Shown: positions 36,201 through 43,834 of the stretch, in pieces
Layout: each line of letters begins with the position of its first letter
Position numbering within the stretch: position 1 is the stretch's first letter
The notes under the pieces: generated by a model
Told to the model about the DNA's origin: nothing
The model's input: the letters and a program-made list of their open reading frames with translations, nothing else
Database searches by the model: none
Assembly (NCBI GenBank): GCA_963772815.1
Contig: CAVYYV010000004.1
Coordinates: forward strand, 434,001 to 498,000
DNA: 64,000 nt
Origin: DATFFO01 sp963772815
Lineage (GTDB): Bacteria; Actinomycetota; Acidimicrobiia; Spongiisociales; ZC4RG35
Reading direction: 5' to 3'
Translations under genes and position numbers: made by a program

Positions 36201-36548
36201 ACCAAAATCCAAGAAGAATCCCTCCACTACGAACGAATGAAAGAATCCGGCCAATACCCCATCGTCGGCATCAACACCTTCATCTCCAAAGACGGATCCC
36301 CCTTCGTGGTCCCCGAACACCTCGTCCGCAGCACCAACGCAGACAAGAACCGCCAAATCGGAGCCGTCGCCACCGTCCGAGACCGAAACCCCCAAGCCAC
36401 CCAAACCGCCCTCGACCACCTCGCCCACACCGCCACCAGCGGCCAAAACACCTTCCAAACACTCATCGAAACCACCAAAGTCGCCTCCCTCGGTCAAATC
36501 ACCCACACCCTCTACCAAGTCGGCGGCCAATACCGCCGCAACATGTGA
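33210..36548 (+). CDS. icmF: Fused isobutyryl-CoA mutase IcmF
   Basis: This is an adenosylcobalamin mutase that interconverts isobutyryl-CoA and butyryl-CoA. It has the three-part IcmF architecture in 1112 residues. An N-terminal B12-binding domain (FDGHDAAINIFRRI) is followed by a MeaI-type G-protein chaperone with P-loop GTGGSGKSS near residue 200, ETSGIGQAD and NKADK, and then the large mutase domain (about 550-1112; DPTRMFAGEG, TNRRFHYL, SISGFHMAEAGANP). Base composition changes strikingly along the gene: G-rich at the 5' end and C/A-rich at the 3' end. The substrate (isobutyryl- versus pivalyl-type CoA) cannot be fixed by eye. DUF2277 follows. Confidence 0.95.
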   Translation: MNLTPAPRRFVTGTTLFDGHDAAINIFRRILQARGAEVVHLGHNRSGTDIVETAIEEDAHAIAVTSYQGGHMEFYRYLRDLLVERDASHIRIFGGGGGTILPWEGEELAAYGVTRIYSPDDGRRLGLEGMVDDMLARTDFVRGELGGDTEGLLGRLRSGDRAAVALLISAAENFSEKYPEILERVSGLAAGSEAVVVGLTGTGGSGKSSLTDEVVRRFLLDQGDRSVAVLSVDPSRRRSGGALLGDRIRMNSIPHPRAYMRSMATRESSLSLSADIGSAIDIVKAAGFDLVLLETSGIGQADTEMVDLVDVGVYVMTPEYGAATQLEKIDMLDFADLVVVNKADKAGWEDALRDVRKQVRRNRVAFDVPDEELGVCATIASDFNDPGTNRFYLELMGKVDEASVEDFAPRIDLVTEPGAKAVIVPANRERYLAEIAEGNRAYDAWAAREAEAAEAAYRMAGAAEATGDPELAERAAESWERIDSGLRARLDGWEEMTAAYSGDTLSYQVRGRAVEAPLRVETLSHTKVAKVALPKMRSWGDRVRWLTQENLPGAFPYTAGIYPLKRTQEDPTRMFAGEGPPEQTNRRFHYLAEGMPAKRLSTAFDSVTLYGEDPAERPDIYGKVGNSGVSVASLDDAKKLYSGFDLLDPATSVSMTINGPAPIILGYFLNAAIDQACEKHILANGLQDQVEAAFEKVYGDGPRPRYVGPLPDGHDGLGLMLLGVTGDQVLEPRVYERIKADTLKTVRGTVQADILKEDQAQNTCIFSTEFALKMMGDIQQYFTDWGVRNFYSVSISGFHMAEAGANPITQLAFTLANGFTYVEYYLARGLDIDEFAPNLSFFFSNGIDAEYAVIGRVARRIWAKALKHRYGANDRSQMLKYHIQTSGRSLHAQEIGFNDIRTTLQALYAIYDNCNSLHTNAYDEAITTPTEESVRRAMAIQLIINRELGLARNENPLQGSYIIEELTDLVEEAVLTEFERISSRGGVLGAMERQYQRTKIQEESLHYERMKESGQYPIVGINTFISKDGSPFVVPEHLVRSTNADKNRQIGAVATVRDRNPQATQTALDHLAHTATSGQNTFQTLIETTKVASLGQITHTLYQVGGQYRRNM

Positions 36549-36561
36549 GGAGACAACCGCC

Positions 36562-36771
36562 ATGTGCAGATCGATCCACAGGTTGCGCGAAGGCACCCAA
36601 ATAGCCCCACCCCACGAAATAGAAGCAGCCGCCCGGCAATTCGTGCGCAAGGTGTCTGGATTCAGCCGCCCCGCATCTCACAATCAGGATGTATTCGACT
36701 CCGCCGTCGCCGAGATAACGGCCGCGATCAGCAGGCTGATGGACGGCCTGGAGATCAAGGGCGCCTCCTGA
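36562..36771 (+). CDS. DUF2277 small protein
   Basis: The 69-residue protein (MCRSIHRLR..., PPHEIEAAARQFVRKVSG, DSAVAEITAAISRL) is a clear member of DUF2277, a widespread family of unknown role. GAGGAG lies upstream and the start is 13 bases after the icmF stop, so the two are probably one transcript. Confidence 0.88.
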   Translation: MCRSIHRLREGTQIAPPHEIEAAARQFVRKVSGFSRPASHNQDVFDSAVAEITAAISRLMDGLEIKGAS

Positions 36772-36836
36772 CCGCTGCCCGATAGCCGTACCAACCTGGG
36801 ATCATCGCGGAAGCAGGCTCGTGTGATTCCAATCCC

Positions 36837-37820
36837 ATGAACGATCCAACGCGCACCCAGACGCCAAGACGGCGGAGACGCATGACCCGCGGCCAACGCT
36901 GGGTCATCGTGCTTCTGACTCTGGCCGTGGTCATGGTGGGCGCGGTCGTCGGAGGCCTGTACCTGGCCAAGTTCCGAATGACCGATCTCGGGACCATCCC
37001 GTCGCTGGCACAGGGCAACGGGACCTATGTCCTGGTCGGCTCGGACAGCCGGGCAAATCTTCCCGACGATCTTGCGGGGAAGTTCGGCGACTTCTCCGGG
37101 GCCCGGGCGGACGTGATCATCCTCATGCAGGTCACCGATGGCGTGCGCGAGATGATTTCGATTCCACGTGATCTCAAGGTCGACATCCCGGGCCACGGCA
37201 CCAACAAGATCAACGCCGCCTACGCCTTCGGAGGCCCCGACCTGCTGGTGGAGACGCTCAGCCAGGAGACCGGCGTGGCCATCAACCAGTACGTCGAGGT
37301 CGGATTCGGCGGATTGGCCGGCATCGTCGACGCGCTCGGGGGCATAGAGCTGAACTTCCCCGCCCCCGCCCGTGACCTGAAGTCGGGCCTGAATGTCACA
37401 AAGTCCGGCCGCCAGGTAGTCGACGGAGCCACCGCCCTCGCCTACGCCAGGTCGAGACACTACGAGGAGAAGCGAAACGGCGAGTGGCAGTCGGTGGGCG
37501 GCAGCGACATCGCACGAACCGGCCGACAGCGGGAGGTGCTGATGAAGATCGTCGACAAGGCTTCGAGCCCCTCGGGCGTCCTTCGATCGCCGGTGCTGTT
37601 GACCAGGATCACGGGCAACCTGGCCGTCGATTCCACGGTCTCGCCTTTTGGGCTGGTGCGGACTGCGTGGGCATTTCGCTCCGCAAGCGAGACACAGGCC
37701 GTGAGCCTTCCTGTGAGCGTTTCCAATGAAGGGGGCGTGTCCTACGTCGTGCGCAAAGAGCCCGAGGCCGGCAACATGCTCGAGGCCTTTGCTGGTGGTG
37801 GGCGCCTTCCGGAGGGATGA
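36837..37820 (+). CDS. LytR-CpsA-Psr (LCP) family cell-wall glycopolymer ligase
   Basis: LCP enzymes attach lipid-linked glycopolymers to peptidoglycan on the outer face of the membrane. The 327-residue protein has a cytoplasmic basic N-terminus (TPRRRRRMTRG), one membrane helix, and the catalytic domain with VGSDSR, RADVIILMQ, SIPRDLKVDIPG and NKINAAYAFGG. Conserved arginines and aspartates for phosphate/metal binding are present. It stands alone, convergent with a lipoprotein gene. Confidence 0.92.
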   Translation: MNDPTRTQTPRRRRRMTRGQRWVIVLLTLAVVMVGAVVGGLYLAKFRMTDLGTIPSLAQGNGTYVLVGSDSRANLPDDLAGKFGDFSGARADVIILMQVTDGVREMISIPRDLKVDIPGHGTNKINAAYAFGGPDLLVETLSQETGVAINQYVEVGFGGLAGIVDALGGIELNFPAPARDLKSGLNVTKSGRQVVDGATALAYARSRHYEEKRNGEWQSVGGSDIARTGRQREVLMKIVDKASSPSGVLRSPVLLTRITGNLAVDSTVSPFGLVRTAWAFRSASETQAVSLPVSVSNEGGVSYVVRKEPEAGNMLEAFAGGGRLPEG

Positions 37821-37836
37821 GGCAACCAACCCTGTC

Positions 37837-38262
37837 TCAGGGAGACTGGGCCTCGACCTGGTCCATTACCTGGCCCACCAGGTCCTTTCCCGCCGCCGAC
37901 GACGGAGAAAGTCCCCGCAGGCGATCGAGCGTGTCGACCCGTTGGGCGACGGCATCGCACCCCAGTTTCTCACCGATCTTGAAATAGGAGGTCTTGGCGA
38001 TCACATCAACCTTGGCGGTGAGGGTGCCCGACGGAACCTTGCCGCCCGACGATGCTGCCAGGTCGTCGAGCTCTTGAGCGGCCTCCCGGACGACCGCTAC
38101 GAACGTGTCGCTCAGAGTGCCGCAGTCACGAAGATCGGTCAGGGTCTTGTCCAGGTCGAACCGGGGACCGATCTGGTCCGGCAGCGTCACGCTCACGGAG
38201 GCGCATGCTGCCAGGGACACCACCAGCATGAGCAGGACCACCTTCGAGCCTCTGAGTCGCAC
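37837..38262 (-). CDS. Lipoprotein of unknown function
   Basis: The 141-residue protein starts at GTG 38262 with AGAAGGTGA upstream and has a lipoprotein signal with lipobox LAAC (SLAACASVS). The mature part is helical with two further cysteines. No family was recognised. It is convergent with the LCP gene and divergent from valS. Confidence 0.78.
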   Translation of the reverse strand: MRLRGSKVVLLMLVVSLAACASVSVTLPDQIGPRFDLDKTLTDLRDCGTLSDTFVAVVREAAQELDDLAASSGGKVPSGTLTAKVDVIAKTSYFKIGEKLGCDAVAQRVDTLDRLRGLSPSSAAGKDLVGQVMDQVEAQSP

Positions 38263-38350
38263 GCTTCACCTTCTCGAGTTCTCGACCGGGCAGCGTACTA
38301 GTTGCTTGCGCCCCAGCAATTATCGGGTTCATCCCCACTGGACAGGCCGG

Positions 38351-38356
38351 TACCCT
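38351..38356 (+). promoter_or_regulatory. -10 box for valS
   Basis: TACCCT lies 9 bases before ATG 38366, the same box and spacing as proS. Confidence 0.45.
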
Positions 38357-38365
38357 TTGCCATCT

Positions 38366-40894
38366 ATGACGAGGAACGTTCCCGACAAACCGTCCCTCGA
38401 TGGCCTCGAAGCCAAGTGGGCCGCCATCTGGGGCGACACAGATGTCTACCGATTCCCGGACGAGGCGCCCGGGCGCCAGGTGTTCGCCATCGACACGCCT
38501 CCTCCCACGGTGTCGGGCTCCCTCCACATCGGTCACGTGTTCGGCTACACCCAAACCGATACGCTGGCCAGGTACCAGCGGATGCGAGGCAGGGCCGTCT
38601 TCTACCCGATGGGTTGGGACGACAATGGGCTCCCAACCGAGAGGCGGGTCCAGGCCTTCTATGGCGTGTCGTGTGATCCCGACCTGCCCTACGACCCCGA
38701 CTTCGTGCCCCCTGAGCAGCCTTTCGATCCTCAGCGACCCATCTCCAGACGAAACTTCATCGAGCTGTGTCACGAGTTGACGGCCCAGGACGAGGGCGTG
38801 TTCGAGCACCTGTTCCGGGTCCTGGGCCTCTCGGTCGATTGGGACCATCTCTACACCACCATCTCGGAGTCGAGCCAGCGGATCAGCCAGCAAGCCTTCT
38901 TGAACAACCTGGCTCGCGGCGAGGCCTACACCCAGGAGGCGCCGGTCCTGTGGGACACAGACTTCCAGACCGCAGTGGCCCAGGCCGAGCTCGAGGATCG
39001 CGAGCGAACGGGGTGGTACCACCGTGTGGCTTACCATCGGCCGGACGGCACGCCCCTGTACATCGAGACGACCCGGCCCGAGCTGATCTGCTCCTGCGTG
39101 GCGCTGGTGGCCCATCCCGACGACGAGCGCTATCGGGATCTGTTCGGCCACACCGTCGTGTCACCGATCTTCGAGGTCGAGGTCCCGGTGCTGGCGCACG
39201 AACTGGCCGAGCCCGACAAGGGGAGCGGCATTGCCATGATCTGCACCTTTGGCGACACGACAGATGTCACGTGGTGGCGAGAGCTGGACCTCCCCACTCG
39301 GGCTGTGATCGGCCGCGACGGGCGCTTCCAGGAGGAGATCCCCGAGTGGATCAGGTCCGAGGAGGGCCGCCTCGCCTATTCCAGGTTGGGCGGGCTGTTC
39401 GCCAAGCAGGCACAGCGGGAGATGGCCTCGATGCTGGCGGACTCGGGAGATCTGGACGGAGAGCCCCGGCAGATCACCCACGCCGTCAAGTTCTACGAGA
39501 AGGGTGAGAGGCCCCTCGAGGTGGTCACGAGTCGCCAGTGGTACATCCGCAACGGTGGCCGCGACGAAGATCTGCGCAAGGAGCTGCTGGCGCGCGGACG
39601 ATCGATCACATGGGTTCCCGAGTACATGGGAGTGCGCTATCAGCACTGGGTCGACGGGCTGGCCGGGGATTGGCTCATCAGCCGACAGCGATTCTTCGGC
39701 GTCCCCATACCGCTGTGGTACCGCCTGGACGATGACGGCCAGCCCGTTTACGACACGCCGATCCTGCCCGACCCCGAGTCCCTCCCGGTCGACCCGGGCT
39801 CGCATGTGCCTCCCGGCTACGACCCGGATCAGCGGGGCAGGCCGGGGGGTTTCGTGGGGGAGAGAGACGTCATGGACACCTGGGCGACTTCCTCATTGAC
39901 ACCCCAGATCGCCGGGCACTGGGGAACGGGCGACGGGCTGTGGGAGAGGATCTTCCCGATGGATCTGCGACCGCAGGGTCACGAGATCATTCGCACCTGG
40001 CTCTTCTCCACGGTGGTCCGCTCACATCTGGAGTTCGACTGTCTGCCGTGGTCCCACGCCTCGATGAACGGCTGGATCCTGGATCCCGATCGCAAGAAGA
40101 TGTCCAAGTCGAAGGGAAACGTCGTCACCCCCATGTCTCCCTTCGAGGCGCACGGGGCAGACGCAGTGCGGTACTGGGCTGCCTCGGCCCGTCCTGGAGC
40201 CGACACGGCCTACGACGAGGGCCAGATGAAGATCGGCCGGCGGCTGGCCATCAAGGTTCTCAATGCCTCCCGATTCGTCCTCGGCTTTGCCGAGGACGTG
40301 GGCCCGGGGGCGATCACCGCCCCTCTGGACCGGGCGATGATGGGCCGCCTGGCAGAAGTGGTCGAGGCGGCCACAGCCGCATTCGATGCCTACGACTACT
40401 CGAAGGCCCTCGACGTCACCGAGTCGGCGTTCTGGGCGTGGACCGACGACTACCTGGAGCTGGTCAAGAGCCGGGCCTATGGCGAAGGCGAGTCGGCCTC
40501 CTCCGCCCATGCCGCCCTTCAGCTCTCCCTGTCGGTCTTCCTCAGGCTCCTGGCGCCGATCCTGCCTTACGTCACCGAGGAGGTGTGGAGCTGGTGGCGG
40601 CCCGCTTCGATCCATGCCTCTCCTTGGCCCACCACGGACGAACTGGACGCCTACAGGGGCGATCCTGCCGTCCTCGACACAACGTCTCAGGTGTTGTCTC
40701 AGGTGCGCAAGGCCAAGTCCGACGCCAAGGTGTCGATGCGGACTCCAGTCACCTCGATGACCATCAGCGATACCCCCGAGAGGCTGGACCTGGTGCGCTC
40801 CGCCCTGACAGACCTGGGTGAGGCGGCCGGAGCAGAGCGGATCGAGTTCGCCACGGGTGACTTCACCGTCGAGGCGGAGCTGGCTCAGGCCTGA
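38366..40894 (+). CDS. valS: Valyl-tRNA synthetase
   Basis: ValRS charges tRNA-Val and edits threonine. The 842-residue class I enzyme has the HIGH motif (SGSLHIGHVFGY), GWDDNGLPTERR, an editing domain with ETTRPELICSC, RQWYIRNGG, and the KMSKS motif (KKMSKSKGN). Its length and the GWDDNG signature fit the shorter ValS type seen in actinobacteria and archaea. ATG 38366 is chosen over longer upstream starts because of family likeness and the -10 box. Confidence 0.95.
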   Translation: MTRNVPDKPSLDGLEAKWAAIWGDTDVYRFPDEAPGRQVFAIDTPPPTVSGSLHIGHVFGYTQTDTLARYQRMRGRAVFYPMGWDDNGLPTERRVQAFYGVSCDPDLPYDPDFVPPEQPFDPQRPISRRNFIELCHELTAQDEGVFEHLFRVLGLSVDWDHLYTTISESSQRISQQAFLNNLARGEAYTQEAPVLWDTDFQTAVAQAELEDRERTGWYHRVAYHRPDGTPLYIETTRPELICSCVALVAHPDDERYRDLFGHTVVSPIFEVEVPVLAHELAEPDKGSGIAMICTFGDTTDVTWWRELDLPTRAVIGRDGRFQEEIPEWIRSEEGRLAYSRLGGLFAKQAQREMASMLADSGDLDGEPRQITHAVKFYEKGERPLEVVTSRQWYIRNGGRDEDLRKELLARGRSITWVPEYMGVRYQHWVDGLAGDWLISRQRFFGVPIPLWYRLDDDGQPVYDTPILPDPESLPVDPGSHVPPGYDPDQRGRPGGFVGERDVMDTWATSSLTPQIAGHWGTGDGLWERIFPMDLRPQGHEIIRTWLFSTVVRSHLEFDCLPWSHASMNGWILDPDRKKMSKSKGNVVTPMSPFEAHGADAVRYWAASARPGADTAYDEGQMKIGRRLAIKVLNASRFVLGFAEDVGPGAITAPLDRAMMGRLAEVVEAATAAFDAYDYSKALDVTESAFWAWTDDYLELVKSRAYGEGESASSAHAALQLSLSVFLRLLAPILPYVTEEVWSWWRPASIHASPWPTTDELDAYRGDPAVLDTTSQVLSQVRKAKSDAKVSMRTPVTSMTISDTPERLDLVRSALTDLGEAAGAERIEFATGDFTVEAELAQA

Positions 40895-40897
40895 ACC

Positions 40898-40962
40898 TGC
40901 AAGTTGCCCCATCCTTGCATCTTTACTGCAAGTATGGATAGAATTGTCGATATCATGCAAGT
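40898..40962 (+). repeat. Three TGCAAGT direct repeats at 29-bp spacing plus one inverted half-site
   Basis: TGCAAGT occurs at 40898-40904, 40927-40933 and 40956-40962, exactly 29 bp apart. An inverted CTTGCA lies at 40914-40919. They straddle the predicted promoter (TTGCAT 40915-40920, 18 bp, TAGAAT 40939-40944) and the start of satD. This looks like an operator array, probably for an HTH protein. Confidence 0.65.
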
Positions 40963-41572
40963 AGCGGCTGTGATCGGAGACGTGGTCGGCTCGCGGCAGG
41001 TGCCCGATCGTGCGGCTCTGCAAACGGGCCTCGGCAATCTCCTCGACGGCGTGGGGCGAAGCGGCGCCACCCACCTCGGTATGACGATCGGGGACGAATT
41101 CCAAGGCCGCTTTGCCAGCCTGTCCGATGCGGTCTCCGCCTCGCTCGACCTCCATCTCGGGTCGGCAGGCCTGGCCCGGCTGAGAATCGGCATCGGCTGG
41201 GGTGACCTGGCGATCGACTCGGGACATGAGACCCAATTCGGACAGGATGGCCCCGCCTGGTGGCGGGCGCGTGATGCGATCGAGCGGTTGGAGGAAATGT
41301 CGGGGCCGGCCCGTACTCTCATGGCCACCGCCACCAAGTGGGACGACATGCTCAACCAGTACCTGACCCTGCGCGACAACCTGCTCGACGACCTCGACGA
41401 GACCGACGCCGCCATCGCCCGGGGCATATTGGCGGGGAGAACCCAGCGCGACATGGCAGGCGAGCTCAGACTGCATGAGAGCTCCGTCAGCCGGCGAGTG
41501 AACGGACACCGTATCAACGTCTTGGTGGGTGTCGCCCGCCCCAGCATTCCCGGCTTCGGGACAGAGCCATGA
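40955..41572 (+). CDS. SatD-family protein with C-terminal HTH
   Basis: The 205-residue protein starts AAVIGDVVGSRQVPDRAALQ, the SatD signature, and ends with a helix-turn-helix (RTQRDMAGELRLHESSVSRRV). SatD is named for an acid-tolerance locus in streptococci; its biochemical role is unknown. ATG 40955 fits both the family N-terminus and the predicted promoter (TAGAAT ends 10 bases upstream). ATG 40934 is an alternative. It overlaps the next gene by 4 bases. Confidence 0.85.
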   Translation: MQVAAVIGDVVGSRQVPDRAALQTGLGNLLDGVGRSGATHLGMTIGDEFQGRFASLSDAVSASLDLHLGSAGLARLRIGIGWGDLAIDSGHETQFGQDGPAWWRARDAIERLEEMSGPARTLMATATKWDDMLNQYLTLRDNLLDDLDETDAAIARGILAGRTQRDMAGELRLHESSVSRRVNGHRINVLVGVARPSIPGFGTEP

Positions 41573-41928
41573 CCCAGCCGATGTCGGTGATTGCGGTCAT
41601 CGCCATCGCCATCCTGCTCACGGGCCCCGCCAACTGGCTGGTTCGCCAGCTCCTGGTGACGATTCGATCGGTGCCAACCGGAGGACTCGAAGGTGCCGGA
41701 CGGTGGATCGGCATCCTCGAGCGGTTGCTGATCTTCCTCCTGGTCCTGGGCGACGAGGCAGGCGCCGCCGCCCTGGTGGTGGCCGCCAAAGCCATCCTCC
41801 GCTTCCCCGAGATATCTGGGGACGAGCCCCATCTCCCGGCCGAATACGTGCTGGTCGGATCGTTGGCATCCTGGCTGGTGGCGGTTGGGGGCGGATTGGC
41901 AGCGCGGGCCTTGCTCGGAATCGGATGA
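41569..41928 (+). CDS. Small membrane protein partnered with SatD
   Basis: The 119-residue protein has about three membrane helices (IAVIAIAILLTGPANWLV; ILERLLIFLLVLGDEAGAAAL; LVGSLASWLVAVGGGLAA) and a central RWIGILERLL motif. Membrane proteins of this shape accompany satD in other genomes, as far as I recall. ATGA overlap with satD implies coupled translation. Function unknown. Confidence 0.75.
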   Translation: MTQPMSVIAVIAIAILLTGPANWLVRQLLVTIRSVPTGGLEGAGRWIGILERLLIFLLVLGDEAGAAALVVAAKAILRFPEISGDEPHLPAEYVLVGSLASWLVAVGGGLAARALLGIG

Positions 41929-42037
41929 GAGCGCCCATCACGATGGCCGATAGTGTGTCCCTGATGCGTCCATCCATCTCGTCCGCTGGATCCACCGCGC
42001 CCCATCGGACGGGGCCGCGCCGCCGACCCGGCCGGCT

Positions 42038-43129
42038 GTGAGCCTCCAGGCCGGCATCGTGGGGCTGCCCAACGTAGGCAAGTCCACCTTGTTCAACGCC
42101 CTCACCGCGGCGCGCGTCGAGGCGGCCAACTACCCCTTCGCCACCATCGAGCCGAACGTGGGGATGGTTGCCGTTCCCGACCAGCGCCTCGAATTGCTCA
42201 ACGAGGTCATCGAGACCAAGCAGTTGATTCCCGCCACGGTCGAGATAGTCGATATCGCGGGCCTGGTGAGAGGGGCCAGCGAAGGAGAGGGCCTGGGGAA
42301 CCAATTCCTCGGTCAGATCCGCTCGGTCGACGCCGTTCTGGAGGTAGTCCGATGCTTCGAGCATCCCGACGTCACCCACGTCGAGGGCTCAATCGACCCG
42401 GAGCGGGACATGGACACGATTGCGACCGAGCTGATACTGGCCGACCTGCAGGTGGCGGAACGACGTCTGGAGAGACTCGAACGATCGGCCAAGTCGGGCG
42501 AGAAGGCGCTGATCGCCGAGCGGGACACGGCCGCCAAACTGGTGGCGGAGCTGGGCAGGGGCCGTCCTGCCCGGGCCGTGCGGTGGACGGCCCAGGAGCT
42601 CACCAATCTGTCTGGGATGCAGATGCTCACCGCCCGCCCGGTGCTCTACGTCTGCAACGTCGACGAGTCGGGGCTGAGAGGCAATCGGTTCACCGATTTG
42701 GTGGCGGCGCGAGCCCGTGCGGAAGGCACGGAGATGGTGACTATCTGCGCTGCCGCCGAGGCGGAGATTGCCCAGCTCGATCCGCCTGACCGGGCCGACT
42801 TCCTGGCTGAGTTGGGCATGAGCGAGCCCGGGCTGGAAACCCTGGCACGAGCAACGTATCGGCTTCTGGGCTTGCGCACCTTCTTCACCGCAGGCCCCAA
42901 GGAGATCCGGGCCTGGACCATACGAGCCGGAGCCACCGCCCGGGAAGCCGCCGGCGTGATCCACAGCGACTTCGAGCAGGGGTTCATCCGGGCCGAGGTG
43001 TACGGGATCGATGATCTTCTCGAGCTGGGAAGCGAGGCCGCGCTGCGCTCGGCCGGCAAGCTGAGAGTCGAGGGCAAGGATTACGTCGTCGCCGATGGCG
43101 ACGTCGTCCACTTCCGATTCAACGTTTGA
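42038..43129 (+). CDS. ychF: Redox-regulated ATPase YchF (OLA1/Obg-like)
   Basis: YchF is a universal Obg-family ATPase that binds ribosomes and affects stress responses. The 363-residue protein has G1 GLPNVGKSTLFNALT, G3 DIAGLVRGASEGEGLGNQFL, an NVDES motif where NKxD is expected (the known YchF deviation favouring ATP), and a C-terminal TGS domain. It starts at GTG with no clear ribosome site. Confidence 0.95.
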   Translation: MSLQAGIVGLPNVGKSTLFNALTAARVEAANYPFATIEPNVGMVAVPDQRLELLNEVIETKQLIPATVEIVDIAGLVRGASEGEGLGNQFLGQIRSVDAVLEVVRCFEHPDVTHVEGSIDPERDMDTIATELILADLQVAERRLERLERSAKSGEKALIAERDTAAKLVAELGRGRPARAVRWTAQELTNLSGMQMLTARPVLYVCNVDESGLRGNRFTDLVAARARAEGTEMVTICAAAEAEIAQLDPPDRADFLAELGMSEPGLETLARATYRLLGLRTFFTAGPKEIRAWTIRAGATAREAAGVIHSDFEQGFIRAEVYGIDDLLELGSEAALRSAGKLRVEGKDYVVADGDVVHFRFNV

Positions 43130-43171
43130 CGTGAGCTCCGGTCGTTGCACCGTGAGGACCCGGGTCTCCCG

Positions 43172-43196
43172 TTGATTGGACCTCTTGATTGGACCT
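43172..43196. repeat. Short tandem repeat after ychF
   Basis: TTGATTGGACCT occurs twice (43172-43183 and 43185-43196), separated by one base, in the otherwise empty gap between ychF and the convergent stress-protein gene. Confidence 0.6.
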
Positions 43197-43274
43197 TCGG
43201 GAACGGATGGGGTTGGGCGGGCGTCGAGAGAGCGGCTCGGCCTTCACCCGAGGTACGGAGAGAGCCGGGCGCGG

Positions 43275-43739
43275 CTACTCAGCTTCGTCCTGGGAGACGT
43301 GGGGCACGGTTAGCACCGGGCAGGGGGCGATGTGCACCAGCCGGTCCGCCACCGACCCCACAACGATTCGCTCGACGAAGCCGGCCCCGCGCTGGCCAAC
43401 GACCAACATCCCGGCGTCCTCTGTGCTGCACAGCTCAGCCAATCGCGAGGCGGGATCGCCTACCTCTTCGACGGTGTCATAGTCGACACCGTCCAGGTCG
43501 AGCGCCTCCTCTGCTTCGTCCAGGACCCGGCGCCTGCCCTCGACCACTGCTGAGGCGAAAGCATCGGGGGTGGGCGGGGCCCCGCCTATGCCCCACCACC
43601 CCTCCGGGGGGCGGACCACGGTTGCGATGAGAAGTCGGGAATCGAACCGACGGGCGAGCGACACTGCCATCCGGGCAGCTTCGAGGCTGTGCTCAGATCC
43701 GTCGACGCCCACGACGATGGTGTCGATGTTCCAATCCAA
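43275..43739 (-). CDS. Universal stress protein (UspA family, ATP-binding type)
   Basis: The 154-residue Usp domain (IDTIVVGVDGSEHSLEAARMA) has the ATP-binding motif G-x2-G-x9-GS as VGQRGAGFVERIVVGS. It starts at a TTG. AGGAGGT lies 7 bases upstream and there is no better start. It is probably a single-gene unit, with the protease terminator upstream. Confidence 0.9.
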   Translation of the reverse strand: MDWNIDTIVVGVDGSEHSLEAARMAVSLARRFDSRLLIATVVRPPEGWWGIGGAPPTPDAFASAVVEGRRRVLDEAEEALDLDGVDYDTVEEVGDPASRLAELCSTEDAGMLVVGQRGAGFVERIVVGSVADRLVHIAPCPVLTVPHVSQDEAE

Positions 43740-43783
43740 TTCGTGTACCTCCTGGCGACAGGGAGAGTAGCCCCGATCAGACG

Positions 43784-43814
43784 GAGGGGGTCACCGTGAC
43801 ACGGCGACCCCCTC
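43784..43814 (-). terminator. Terminator of the subtilisin gene
   Basis: GAGGGGGTC (43784-43792) and GACCCCCTC (43806-43814) form a perfect 9-bp stem with a 13-base loop, 20 bases beyond the protease stop. Confidence 0.65.
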
Positions 43815-43834
43815 GATCCCTGGCTGATTCCCGT

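Noticed and set aside
33090..36650. 1186-codon open frame antisense to icmF
   Set aside because: It spans icmF completely on the other strand. Its protein is low-complexity (Gly/Val/Asp-rich, then Arg/Pro/His-rich) with no family likeness. The icmF frame has full domain support. The open antisense frame follows from the odd codon choice.
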